64,000 bases of DNA from NCBI GenBank assembly GCA_031552145.1, contig JAVBMV010000007.1:124001-188000 (forward strand), in the 5' to 3' direction. Positions 18,293 to 27,400 of this stretch are shown piece after piece. The notes under the pieces were generated by a model. The model worked only from the letters and a program-made list of their open reading frames with translations, was not told the origin of the DNA and made no database searches. Source of the DNA: JAVBMV01 sp031552145. GTDB taxonomy: Bacteria; Myxococcota; Myxococcia; Myxococcales; UBA5297. Position 1 is the first letter of the stretch, and each line of letters begins with the position of its first letter. Position numbers and translations under genes: made by a program.

Positions 18293-21200
18293 ATGCGCAT
18301 ATCGTCCCCGCGGGTCGATACCGCCGTTGCCGTGCTGCTTGCTTGCCTCGTTCAGACGGGCTGTACCATCGAAGAGCTGCCCATCGTCGAGACCGAGGTG
18401 CCCATAGAGTATGACCTGGTCTTCCTGGACGAAGGGGGGAAAGTACTCGACCATGGATACTCCTTCCCGACTGTCGCCGAGGGGGAGAGTGTCGAGCGGG
18501 CCATATCGCTGAAGAACCGCGGGGCCGAGCCGGTGAAGCTCTCCAGATTGAGCCTTGGAGGCGACGGCGGATTCGAGGCCGAGGCCGACCTGCCCAAGAT
18601 GCTCGCCCCCGGTGAGGCGCTCGAGGTTGGCCTCCTCTATCGTGCGTCGAAGGTGGGCCAGTTCTATGTGAAGGTCGAGGCTGGCCTCGAAAAGCCCGCG
18701 CTGAGAGTGGCCGAGCTGACGCTGGAGGTCGAGGTGGTCGAGCGCCGCTGCCGGGTGTCGGTCACGGGTGCGGGCACCTCCCTCTATGGAATGGAAAATG
18801 TCTACGACTTTGGAAAGGTCGCGCCTGGCGATTCACAAGAGGCAGAGGTCGTGATTCAGAACAGGTCCCCAGCTTCGTGGATGATTGGTGTGGGCCAATT
18901 CGCTGGTGGAGAGGGTGCCTTCTCGATCGTGGACGAGGCGCTGGTGGATGGCCAGATATCGGTGCCGGCAAATGGCAGCGTCGCGATAAAGGTACTCTTC
19001 GCACCAGAGGGTTGGGGAACATCATATCTGGCGACGCTTCCTTTGGTGAGCGCCCATAGTTGCAACATTTCGGAAGTTCTGTTTGCAGGAGAAGGCAGGG
19101 ATCGCCTTTTGGTCTATGATTGGATGGTCGACTTTGGCGATGTAGATCCAGGGCTGGTTTCGCAAGCGTCTATTCTGTTTTTCAATTACTCGACGGAGCC
19201 GATGAAAATCGAGTTGCAATCGATCGAGCTCTTGGAGAGCGGCGATTCCACCCTCGCATCGTATATGCCGTTCAAGGTCGATCTCCGAGAAGGAGGGGAC
19301 GGTAAACTCCTCGTTGCTCCAATGAGCAGCAATTGGGCCGAGGTGACTTTCCGTCCCGGCGACTGGCCTGAGCATCCCGGGGGAGAGCCCGATTTTAGGA
19401 AAGTGTTTGGACGCCACCGGGCCCGAGTCACTTTTGGTGTGGATCATGCGCAAGTTGAGAGTGCGACGGTCGAACTGATGGGCGCGGGGGGCGGGCCCAG
19501 GCTACAGTTCTCGGCGACTCGTCTCGAGTTCGGAGAGGTCGGGATTGGCTCGCAGCGCGTTTTCAGGCTCGGCCTCTCCAATGTCGGGAGCAAGGTCGTG
19601 CAAGGGTTCCTCCAAAACTTGCGAATCCGCGCGATAAGGATCGATGGTAAATACCATTTTCCCGATCTGCCCGATGCATGGGCGGACGAGCAATTCAAAA
19701 TTGGAGCCTGGAGGCAGGGCGGCGGCGCTTATGATCCCGACATGGGCCTCGAACCGGGGGAGTCACTCGAAGTAGAGGTCATATTCGAGCCCATGGCGGT
19801 AGGGGCAGTGGAGGCTGAGCTGCAGGTCGTCCCTCTGCTTGGCGGTCCGCATATTGTAATGCTTTCTGGAACGGGCGCCGAGCTGCCGCCGTGCAAGGTG
19901 TCGCTCCTCACGCCAAAGCTCGACTTCGGCGTGGTCGAGCCGGGTACCTGGAGCGCGCCTCTGGAGCTGGCGCTGACCAACCTCGATACAGAAAACCGTT
20001 GCAGGATCTACTCGGTGCGCATGAACTATGAAGGAGGAACGAGCAAGCTCTCTTTCGCGAGCGAATCGAAGAGTCCATATATCTATTCTGGCGAATGGCT
20101 CACATGGTTCGATTTGCCCAAGGGAGTGACGCGGCACTTCTGGGTCAGGGCGTCGCCCACGAAAGAAGGCATGACAGATGGAAACGTCGAGCTCGAGCTG
20201 AACAGAGGGGCGGAGGATGGAGGCTCTCTAATCACCGTCGCGCTCGAGGCAGAGGGAGGAACGCGCTGTCTCGATCTCGGTACGGCGGGGCTCGAATTCG
20301 GTACGAAAACGAAGTCCTGCTCGGCCGAGGCGAGGGATATCTCCATCACCAATGTTTGCGACTCTGCCACGACGCTGTTGGGGATCTTTTCCACGAGCGG
20401 CAGTCCGTTCCATGTGTTTCCCTCGTTGACTTTGCCGAGAACACTGCTCGCTCCAGATGTTCTGCCCTGCTCGGTCGCCTTTGCGCCGATGAGCGCGGGT
20501 ACGTGGGGCAGCGTTGCGCGGTTCGAATATTTGAACGAGGGGAAACGCCATTCCGTGCTCCTCCCGCTGTCCGGAGAGGCCGTATCGGATCACGAGAGAA
20601 CAGAGCGGTTCGTCAGTCCTTCCAGGCAGCAGAGAGATCTGCTGCTGGTGCTGGATAACTCTGCTTCTGTCGACAGGTACCACGGATGGAGCCGAGTCCT
20701 ATTGGAGCGGTATGTGGAGAGGGCCCTGGCCGCGGGTATCGATTATCAGATCGCCATTACGACCACGGACCCAGGCGAAGGGGAGGGAACCCGGGGGATT
20801 CTGGGTGGTGAGTTCTATCCGCTCTCCTGGACAGAGGGGCTCATAGTCAGTAGCCGGCAGTCGAAGGAGGAGCAGATCGACAGGTTGGGGTTAATGGTGG
20901 ACGACATCGAGAAGGGATTTGGCTCCGGTACCGAATGGCTGATCGAGCCGGCGATACGAGCGCTCTCTCCGTTGCATTCTCTGCCTGGGGGACGAAATCA
21001 TGGGTTCATGCGAGAGGGCAGCGTTCTCGACATCGCGATTTTTTCCGATGCAAGGGATCAGGCGCCAACCGAGCTTGACAGATACGTGTCATTCTTTCGG
21101 GGCTTGAAGCCCTCGGGTGCTCTCAGAATATCGGCGGTAATTCCGACCGTTTCGCCCGGTTCGTGCACCTACGACGGCGGGCCAGCGTCCGCATCAAATA

Positions 21201-21523
21201 TGCGAGTGAAGACAATGGTAGGGGAGTTCGATGGCGCCTTGATTGATATCTGTAAGTGGTGGCGGGGCGAGTCCGCTTCAATCGAGACGATGCTTGGCAC
21301 GGTGCTCGGCGAGATTGGCAACTTCTCCTTCCCGCTTGCGAGTCTGCGCGACACGGAGAAGCCCATTACGGTTCGGGTGGGAGGCATCGCTCTTCAGAAA
21401 AATGTCTGCTGGACATACGACCCCGACAGAGGTGCTCGCGGCGCGGTAGTTGTCGCCGCGGAATGCATGCCTGTTGGCAACACGCCCATAGAGGTCAGCT
21501 ACACGGCGCGCTGCCCAGATTGA
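18293..21523 (+). CDS. Large lipoprotein with ASH-like repeats and C-terminal vWA domain
   Basis: A 1076-aa surface lipoprotein. The ATG at 18293 follows GGAGTG and opens MRISSPRVDTAVAVLLACLVQTGCTIEE, a lipoprotein signal with lipobox QTGC. It has at least five immunoglobulin-like modules of the ASH / 'choice-of-anchor D' type, recognisable by YDFGKVAPGDSQEAEVVIQN, LEFGEVGIGSQRVFRLGLSN, LDFGVVEPGTWSAPLELALTN and similar. Around residues 790-800 a von Willebrand factor A domain starts with DLLLVLDNSAS, a DxSxS MIDAS motif for metal-dependent ligand binding; a second acidic motif is in IAIFSDARDQ. The architecture is common in myxobacterial lipoproteins, with presumed adhesion. The gene lies between two 25-bp direct repeats and splits the spacer of the second dam-recD copy, so it looks like an inserted cassette. 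Its composition is somewhat AT-richer than the flanks. Confidence 0.88.
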   Translation: MRISSPRVDTAVAVLLACLVQTGCTIEELPIVETEVPIEYDLVFLDEGGKVLDHGYSFPTVAEGESVERAISLKNRGAEPVKLSRLSLGGDGGFEAEADLPKMLAPGEALEVGLLYRASKVGQFYVKVEAGLEKPALRVAELTLEVEVVERRCRVSVTGAGTSLYGMENVYDFGKVAPGDSQEAEVVIQNRSPASWMIGVGQFAGGEGAFSIVDEALVDGQISVPANGSVAIKVLFAPEGWGTSYLATLPLVSAHSCNISEVLFAGEGRDRLLVYDWMVDFGDVDPGLVSQASILFFNYSTEPMKIELQSIELLESGDSTLASYMPFKVDLREGGDGKLLVAPMSSNWAEVTFRPGDWPEHPGGEPDFRKVFGRHRARVTFGVDHAQVESATVELMGAGGGPRLQFSATRLEFGEVGIGSQRVFRLGLSNVGSKVVQGFLQNLRIRAIRIDGKYHFPDLPDAWADEQFKIGAWRQGGGAYDPDMGLEPGESLEVEVIFEPMAVGAVEAELQVVPLLGGPHIVMLSGTGAELPPCKVSLLTPKLDFGVVEPGTWSAPLELALTNLDTENRCRIYSVRMNYEGGTSKLSFASESKSPYIYSGEWLTWFDLPKGVTRHFWVRASPTKEGMTDGNVELELNRGAEDGGSLITVALEAEGGTRCLDLGTAGLEFGTKTKSCSAEARDISITNVCDSATTLLGIFSTSGSPFHVFPSLTLPRTLLAPDVLPCSVAFAPMSAGTWGSVARFEYLNEGKRHSVLLPLSGEAVSDHERTERFVSPSRQQRDLLLVLDNSASVDRYHGWSRVLLERYVERALAAGIDYQIAITTTDPGEGEGTRGILGGEFYPLSWTEGLIVSSRQSKEEQIDRLGLMVDDIEKGFGSGTEWLIEPAIRALSPLHSLPGGRNHGFMREGSVLDIAIFSDARDQAPTELDRYVSFFRGLKPSGALRISAVIPTVSPGSCTYDGGPASASNMRVKTMVGEFDGALIDICKWWRGESASIETMLGTVLGEIGNFSFPLASLRDTEKPITVRVGGIALQKNVCWTYDPDRGARGAVVVAAECMPVGNTPIEVSYTARCPD

Positions 21524-21526
21524 AAT

Positions 21527-21551
21527 GTAAGGGCGCTGCTTGCCGCGCCCT
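21527..21551 (+). repeat. 25-bp dispersed repeat, copy c (right flank of the vWA cassette)
   Basis: Starts 4 nt after the vWA lipoprotein stop codon and matches copy b at 22 of 25 positions in the same orientation. Together they bound the cassette as direct repeats. Confidence 0.78.
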
Positions 21552-21716
21552 TGGTCGGCCATGTAGGGGCCTCCGTTGACGCGAACAAGGGCGACCGCCG
21601 GTCGCCCCTACCGCTCGTGCCGGGATCCGGCGTCGTGATGTATTCGAGGAAAGGGCGCAGCAAGCGGCGCCCCTACGGGTCGGCAATAGATATGGGGCGT
21701 TGGGTTCGGACGTTCA
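21540..21716. repeat. Intergenic repeat block, copy 2 (recD-proximal)
   Basis: Near-identical to 14765-14950: it has the same GTAGGGGC/GCCCCTAC hairpins and the same approach to the recD stop codon. It ties this end to the dam-proximal copy. Confidence 0.8.
21652..21676 (-). repeat. 25-bp dispersed repeat, copy d
   Basis: Inverted copy, identical over all 25 positions to copy b at 18136-18160. Confidence 0.8.
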
Positions 21717-23816
21717 TTAGGCGCGCAGCGCCAGCTCCAACGCATCGGAGAGGCCCGAATGGCGAATGGTCGCGGCCTCGACGGCGCGCGCGATGAGTGC
21801 CTCTGCGCTCGGGCGCGGTTGGCCGGTTGGGCGCCCAAGGCCATATCCAAGACCATAAACGAAGAGCGCGCCGCGCTTGGCCCTTGTGAGGGCGGTGTAG
21901 AGCAGCTCGCGGGTGAAGAGCGCGATGGGCTCGTCGGGGAGCACGATGGCCACGCTCTCGTACTCGGAGCCCTGCGCCTTGTGGACGGTCATGGCGTAGG
22001 AGAGCTGCAGGCGCCCCTCCAGGGCCCTTAGAGGGATGGCTCGGTAGCCGCCGCTCTGTGCGAAGAGCGCGGCCAGCTCTTCGCGCGCTCCGTTGCCCGC
22101 GCCCGGGCGCGAGACGCGCATCACCAGCCCTTGATCGCCGTTGGCCACGCCGAGGTGCGGATCGTTGCGCAGCACCATAATGGGTTCGCCGGGCTGTAGG
22201 TCGCTGGTTTGACCGAAGGTGACAGAGCGAGAGGCGGCTCCTCGCGCGAGGGCGCGCTGGTGCATCGCGGCGTTGAGCGCCGCGGCGCCAGAGCCTCGGC
22301 TCTCCTCGCGGGTGGCGCAGAGGATGCGGCCAGAGCCCAGGCGTTCGAAGAGTCGAGTGAGCCGCTCCTCTTCTCGGGGTTCGGCGCGCTCCGCCCCGTG
22401 CTCGGGCGTGAGCGCGATGGGAGCGCGAAGTAGCGGCGCCAGCGCAGCGCCGCCGCAGGTGCGTTCCTCGAACCAGCGGTCGAAGAGCTGCTCTCGCGCG
22501 GCGCTCGCCTCGCAGGAGAGGAGCTCTACGCCTTCGAAGGTGAGTTCGGCAGCCAAGGCTCGGCGCGTGAGCGTGGGGGCCTCTCCGGGCGCGTCGCGCG
22601 ACAGGAGCGCCTCGGTGTCGCCCGCCTCGATGGCGCTCGCCGCGCGCTGGAGGGCGCGCCCCGCCTCGGCCGCCGCGCTGGTGCGGAAGGGCTTGGTGAG
22701 GGTGAGCTGGAGGGGCGCGAGGCTAGGGGAGGCGCAGAGGTCGCGGAAGAGGGCGCCCGCGTCGATGGAGGGGAGCTGCTTCGCGTCGCCGAGGAGGATG
22801 AGGCGACTCCCCTGGGCCAGGGAGGAGAGGAGTGCGTCGAAGAGGGGTAGGTCGAGCATCGAGCACTCGTCGACGATGACGACCTGGGCTCCGAGGCGGG
22901 GCGCGCTCTTCGTGGCGGAGCGGCTCCGCCCCAGCTCGGGGCGCAGCCCGAGGAGGGAGTGCAGGGTCTTGGGCTCGATGGTGCGAAGCGCCAGCTCGGC
23001 TTCGGTGAGACGCGCGGCGTCGGCGGCGCGCGCGAGCGCCTGGGAGAGCGACTCGGCCAGGCGGTGCGCGGCGCGCCCGGTAGGAGCCGCGATCGCGATG
23101 GCTTGCGCCGGGAGCGCCCTGCCGGCCAAGAGGCGCAGCAGGGTGGCGATGATGGTGGTCTTGCCGGTACCGGGGCCTCCCGAGATGAGGGCGAGCGGCG
23201 CCTCCATGGCGAGGAGGACGGCGCGGCGCTGCTCGTCGGAGAGGGGCGCGAGGAGCGCGCGTTCGCCGGGGCTGAGCTTTTGAGCCGGCGCGGCCCACCC
23301 CGTGCCAGCGGCGCGCGCCGCGAGCGCCCGCGCGATCCGCGCCTCGAGGAGCTGGTCGCGTTGCCAGCAGTACCAGGGGTCCCCCTCGTTCGCTGAGGTG
23401 CTGCCCTTGGCGCTGCCTGGCCCGCAAAGCAGCGGTTTGAAGTCACCGAAGACCCCCACGAGTGGATGGACCGAGGGCTGGGCCGCGCAAAGGAGCGCGA
23501 GCGCCTCCTCGATCGTGTCGCCTTCGGCGCCGAGCTCCTCGAGAATGGGCGCGAGCCCCCCTTCGCCGCGCAGCGCGAAGCGGGTGGAGCCGCGCTCGCG
23601 CGCCGTGAGGGCGGCCGCGAGGAGCCAGAGCCAGAGGCTCCGCGCGCCGCTCTCCTCTTCGCCGCTGCAGCGGGCCAACTCGAAGGCGCGCTGCAGCGCG
23701 CTCTCGGAGAGGAGACCGTCGCGCAGCGCCCGCAGCAAAGGCGCCGGGAGCTGAACACCGCGCGGGTCGAGCTCGCTGACCGCGCCAGTGGGCGGGAGTG
23801 GCTGTGCGCGGCTCAC
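21717..23816 (-). CDS. recD: RecBCD helicase subunit RecD
   Basis: RecD is the 5'-3' helicase motor of RecBCD, which processes double-strand ends. The 699-aa product has an N-terminal RecB-interacting region, Walker A ISGGPGTGKTTIIATLLRL, the motif II segment VIVDECSMLDLPL, and C-terminal motifs GEPIMVLRNDPHLGVANGDQGLV and AMTVHKAQGSEYESVAIVLP. It starts at a GTG at 23816 that overlaps the recB stop (GTGA), so translation is coupled. The order recC-recB-recD with 4-nt overlaps is a classic operon. The last 400 or so nt are duplicated at 14951-15345. Confidence 0.97.
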   Translation of the reverse strand: MSRAQPLPPTGAVSELDPRGVQLPAPLLRALRDGLLSESALQRAFELARCSGEEESGARSLWLWLLAAALTARERGSTRFALRGEGGLAPILEELGAEGDTIEEALALLCAAQPSVHPLVGVFGDFKPLLCGPGSAKGSTSANEGDPWYCWQRDQLLEARIARALAARAAGTGWAAPAQKLSPGERALLAPLSDEQRRAVLLAMEAPLALISGGPGTGKTTIIATLLRLLAGRALPAQAIAIAAPTGRAAHRLAESLSQALARAADAARLTEAELALRTIEPKTLHSLLGLRPELGRSRSATKSAPRLGAQVVIVDECSMLDLPLFDALLSSLAQGSRLILLGDAKQLPSIDAGALFRDLCASPSLAPLQLTLTKPFRTSAAAEAGRALQRAASAIEAGDTEALLSRDAPGEAPTLTRRALAAELTFEGVELLSCEASAAREQLFDRWFEERTCGGAALAPLLRAPIALTPEHGAERAEPREEERLTRLFERLGSGRILCATREESRGSGAAALNAAMHQRALARGAASRSVTFGQTSDLQPGEPIMVLRNDPHLGVANGDQGLVMRVSRPGAGNGAREELAALFAQSGGYRAIPLRALEGRLQLSYAMTVHKAQGSEYESVAIVLPDEPIALFTRELLYTALTRAKRGALFVYGLGYGLGRPTGQPRPSAEALIARAVEAATIRHSGLSDALELALRA

Positions 23817-26800
23817 GAGCGCCTTCCTTGCGCAGGCACGGCGCTGCCGAGCGGGACGGTCGTCAGGAATTCATTCCACTTCTCTAGCTCCTCGAAGGAG
23901 GGGCGTTCCACGTGGATCCCTCGCGCGCCACCGCTCTCGGCGAGCGGCCGCAGGAAGATGAAGAGCATTCCGCCGAAGCGCTTCGTGTATTCCGCGCGCT
24001 CCGCGATGCCGAGCATCCGCAGTGCCGCGAGCGTGTAGAGCGCCGACTGAAGCTTGTAGCTCTCCTCGACGAGCGCCGCGATGCTGGCGGCGTCGCCGGC
24101 GGAGAGCCGGTGGCTCTTCCAGTCGGCCAGGTAGATGCGGCCGTCGTGCTCGAAGAGCAGATCGATGGCGCCGGTGACGAGCCCCCGCTCGATGGTGAAG
24201 GGTGGCCCAACCTGCCCTCGTTCGGGGAGCGGGAAGTGAAACTCCATCTCGCGGAGCGGGCGCTCGGCGAAGGCGAGGCCCGGCAAGGGCGCGGCGCCCG
24301 GGAGCGAGAGCGGCGAGCGAAGGCCCGCCCAGAGCAGCTCGGCGAGGCGGGGAAGGTGATGCGAAGAGAGGCCGAAACGGCGCGCGGCGCGGGAGAGCAG
24401 CGCGCCGCAGGTGGGCTCCTCACGGAAGGCGGCGAGAGAGGGCAGCGCGGAGACCTTCGCCAGGTCGAGCTTGGCGAAGAGCTCGTGCAGCAGTGTGCCG
24501 ATAGCCGCGCCAGCGGGGAGCGCATCCTCCGAGGCCGCTTGCGGCGAGAGTACCTCCGTGGGGCGTTCGTCCTCATGGGCGTCGTGCTCTGGGGCGCTGC
24601 TGCCGGGGCCGAGCGCTCCGAGTGGGCCCTGGCTCAGGCGCGTGAAGGAGGTGACCCGATAGCCGGCGCGCTCCGCCTTGAGCGTCTCCCAATCGATGGA
24701 AGAGCGGACAGATGCGTCTCTGCCGTGGGGGGCGCTGCCCCTCGGGCTCGCGCCAGTGTTGGAGCGCGCTGGCGCGTAGGGGCGGTCGATCAGGGTGAAG
24801 CGCGGGGGCTGGGCGAAATGTGGAGAAGCGCCCGGCATGCGTGTCGTTTGAGGTCCAATTTTCGCGAACTGCTCGGTGAGCCGTTCGTTGGTGTGGGCGT
24901 AGGCCTTGGGAACCTTTACCTCGGGACCATAGAGCGGCAGCGCGAGCAGCGCCTTGGCGCGCGTGTAGGAGACGTAGAGCAACCGCTCGCGCTCGCACTG
25001 CTCCTCGGCCTCATGGCGCTCCTTCACCTTGGCGGGGGGCTCGCCCACCCAGGTGCGCCGCTCCGCCCCATGATGGTAGCGCCAGAGCGTCTTCCGATTG
25101 TCGCCATCGCTGGGCAGGACGATGACGACGGGCGCCTCCAGCCCCTTCGAGGCGTGCATGGTCATGAGCTGGATGGCGCGCTCGTCCGTCTCGAGCCGCT
25201 GCAGATCTCCATCTTGCGCGGGGGCTTGCCGCTTGTCCCTCAGCGCCCTGAGCGTGTCGAGCAGCTCGTGGAGCGTGAGCCCAGCGCGCGCCCAGTCGGC
25301 GGAGAGCTCGAAGAGGTGCTGATAATTGGCGATGGCCCGCTCTCCCTCGCCGCGCCAGAGCTCGCGCTCGAGGAGGGCGCTCTCATCGAGGATGCGGGGA
25401 AGCAGAGCCCAGAGCGGGGTGCGCGCCAGCTCGGCGCTCCAGCGCCAGAGCTGTTCGATGGCTCCGCCGTCCGCCCCGCTCTGGGCAAGCAGGGCGGGGA
25501 GCTGGGGGAGCTCGGCGCCGAAGAATGGGGTGAGGAGCGCGCGCGCGAGCGCGGCGCGATCAGCGGGGAGCGCGAGCGCGCCGAGGAGGTCGATGAGCGC
25601 CTTCGCCTCTTTCGTCTGGAAGAGTCCGGGCTGCCGATAGCGCGCGAAGGGGAGGCGGGCCGCGCGCAGCGCTTCGCCCAGCTCGTCGAGCTTCTGCGCC
25701 GAGGCGGCCAGCACGAAGATGTCGCTGAAGCCGAGAGGCCTACGCCCATGCTTATCGGTGAAGATGTAGGGCCGCGCAGGATCGGTAAGCCTGTGAATCA
25801 GCGCCACCATTCGTTCGGCGAAGAGCGAGCGCGCGTCGGTGGCGAGCAGTCTCCCTTCGCCCTCCTCCTCGGTCTCGATGGAGAGGAGCGCGATGGAAGA
25901 GGCTTCGTCGCCGTCTCCATCCAGCAACGAGATGGCGCGGTCTCCACAGGTCACAGGGTGGTCGTAGGCGACCTCCTCGGGCAGGCAGAAGAAGGGGCGC
26001 GCCGGTTCGCCCTCTTCTCCATCTTGGGAGACGAAGAGCGAGTTGAGCGCCTCGACGAGCGGCGCGCGCGAGCGGAAGTTCTGCTCGAGCGCGAGCACCT
26101 CCCCTTCTGTACGCGCGAGCACCTCGCGCTTCGCTTCGTTCCAGACGGCCAGATCGGCGCCGCGGAAGCTATAGATGGCCTGCTTGGGATCTCCCACCAG
26201 ATAGAGCCGGTGCTCGGCGCTCTCGAAGAAGAGGCGCCTGAAGAGCTGCCACTGCACCGGATCGGTGTCCTGGAACTCGTCGATGAGCGCCACCTTGTAG
26301 CGGTCGCGGAGCGCGGCGCGCAGCTCCTCCCCGCCCGGCGCGTCGAGCGCCTCGAGCGCCAGCGTCAACATGTCCTGAAAGTCATACTCGCCCTCGCGCA
26401 GCTTGGCGGCGCGCAGCTCCTCCTTCACCGCGGGGAGGAGCGCGTGGGCGAGGAGCGCCTCGACCGTCGGGAGCGATGAGGCGAGTGCCTCGAGCGCCTC
26501 TCGAAGCAGCGCGCAGGTGGAGCATTGGGTGATGGATAGCTTTTCGAGCAGCTCGTCGAAGAGCGCTCTATTGAGCCCGGCGAGCACGAAGCAACGCGCC
26601 ATCGCGCTCTCGCGCGCGTTCGCCTCGCGAAGCGCATCGAAGAGACAGACCAGCTTTCGCTGGAGGGCATTGCGTGTATTGCCGTGGATCTTGGCGCGCT
26701 TCTGCTCTGTCTCCACTTGGTCGAGCAGCTCGCGATCGAGGGGGAAGGCGCTCAGCGCGCGCGCGAACCGCTCCAGATCCACCTCGGGATGGAGGCGCGC

Positions 26801-27400
26801 CGGCTCCTTCAGGCACTCGAAGAGCAGCCCGCCCAATCGCTCGACGCTCTCGCCGCGATTCTCGAGCCAGGCGCTCAGCAGCTCTCGCTCGTCGGGGTGC
26901 GCGGGCGAGAAGAGCTCTCCGCGCAGCGCGCGCGAGATGGCGGCGTTCGCCGCGCGTTCGCCGTCGACCTGCGACTGGCGCAGGAGGCGACCGCCGGCGA
27001 AGCTCCCCTCGCCGATGAGTCGCTGGCAGAAGGCGTGGATGGTGCCGATGGTGCAGAGCTCGAACTCGGCCAGCGCGCGCGCCAGCGTCGCCTTCGCGTC
27101 GCCGTCGAGGAGCCAGTCCGCCCCCTCGGGAGAGGCCTTACCCTCGCCCTCGTACGCGAGCAGCTCCGCTAGCTTTTCGCGGATGCGGCTGCGCAGCTCG
27201 GTCGCGGCCTTGTTGGTGAAGGTGACCACCAGGAGCTCGCGGATGGCGTGGCCGCGCAGGAGGAGTTCGATGACGAGGTGCTCGATGGTGAAGGTCTTTC
27301 CGGTCCCGGCGCTCGCCTCGATTACCGCCATGCGCTTCTCGAGGATGCGCTCGAGGATGGCTGGGCGCCCGTAGCGCGCCACCTGCGCGGCGCCGCTCAT
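23813..27400 (-). CDS. recB: RecBCD helicase-nuclease subunit RecB
   Basis: RecB is the 3'-5' helicase and the sole nuclease of RecBCD. The 1195-aa product has UvrD-type motifs in order: Walker A EASAGTGKTFTIEHL, VVTFTNKAATELRSRIRE, VALIDEFQDTDPVQWQLFRRLF, YLVGDPKQAIYSFRGAD, and LMTMHASKGLEAPVVIVL. The C-terminal PD-(D/E)XK nuclease shows GAIDLLFEHDGRIYLADWKSHRL, with both Asp and the Lys intact, so it should cut DNA. The start at 27400 overlaps the recC stop (ATGA) and the stop overlaps the recD start (GTGA). Some low-complexity sequence precedes the nuclease domain. The likely role is double-strand-break repair and phage DNA degradation. Confidence 0.97.
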   Translation of the reverse strand: MSGAAQVARYGRPAILERILEKRMAVIEASAGTGKTFTIEHLVIELLLRGHAIRELLVVTFTNKAATELRSRIREKLAELLAYEGEGKASPEGADWLLDGDAKATLARALAEFELCTIGTIHAFCQRLIGEGSFAGGRLLRQSQVDGERAANAAISRALRGELFSPAHPDERELLSAWLENRGESVERLGGLLFECLKEPARLHPEVDLERFARALSAFPLDRELLDQVETEQKRAKIHGNTRNALQRKLVCLFDALREANARESAMARCFVLAGLNRALFDELLEKLSITQCSTCALLREALEALASSLPTVEALLAHALLPAVKEELRAAKLREGEYDFQDMLTLALEALDAPGGEELRAALRDRYKVALIDEFQDTDPVQWQLFRRLFFESAEHRLYLVGDPKQAIYSFRGADLAVWNEAKREVLARTEGEVLALEQNFRSRAPLVEALNSLFVSQDGEEGEPARPFFCLPEEVAYDHPVTCGDRAISLLDGDGDEASSIALLSIETEEEGEGRLLATDARSLFAERMVALIHRLTDPARPYIFTDKHGRRPLGFSDIFVLAASAQKLDELGEALRAARLPFARYRQPGLFQTKEAKALIDLLGALALPADRAALARALLTPFFGAELPQLPALLAQSGADGGAIEQLWRWSAELARTPLWALLPRILDESALLERELWRGEGERAIANYQHLFELSADWARAGLTLHELLDTLRALRDKRQAPAQDGDLQRLETDERAIQLMTMHASKGLEAPVVIVLPSDGDNRKTLWRYHHGAERRTWVGEPPAKVKERHEAEEQCERERLLYVSYTRAKALLALPLYGPEVKVPKAYAHTNERLTEQFAKIGPQTTRMPGASPHFAQPPRFTLIDRPYAPARSNTGASPRGSAPHGRDASVRSSIDWETLKAERAGYRVTSFTRLSQGPLGALGPGSSAPEHDAHEDERPTEVLSPQAASEDALPAGAAIGTLLHELFAKLDLAKVSALPSLAAFREEPTCGALLSRAARRFGLSSHHLPRLAELLWAGLRSPLSLPGAAPLPGLAFAERPLREMEFHFPLPERGQVGPPFTIERGLVTGAIDLLFEHDGRIYLADWKSHRLSAGDAASIAALVEESYKLQSALYTLAALRMLGIAERAEYTKRFGGMLFIFLRPLAESGGARGIHVERPSFEELEKWNEFLTTVPLGSAVPAQGRRS

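Noticed and set aside
14765..21716. IS element carrying the dam/recD duplications
   Set aside because: No transposase gene or terminal inverted repeats enclosing the block were found; only short repeats are present.
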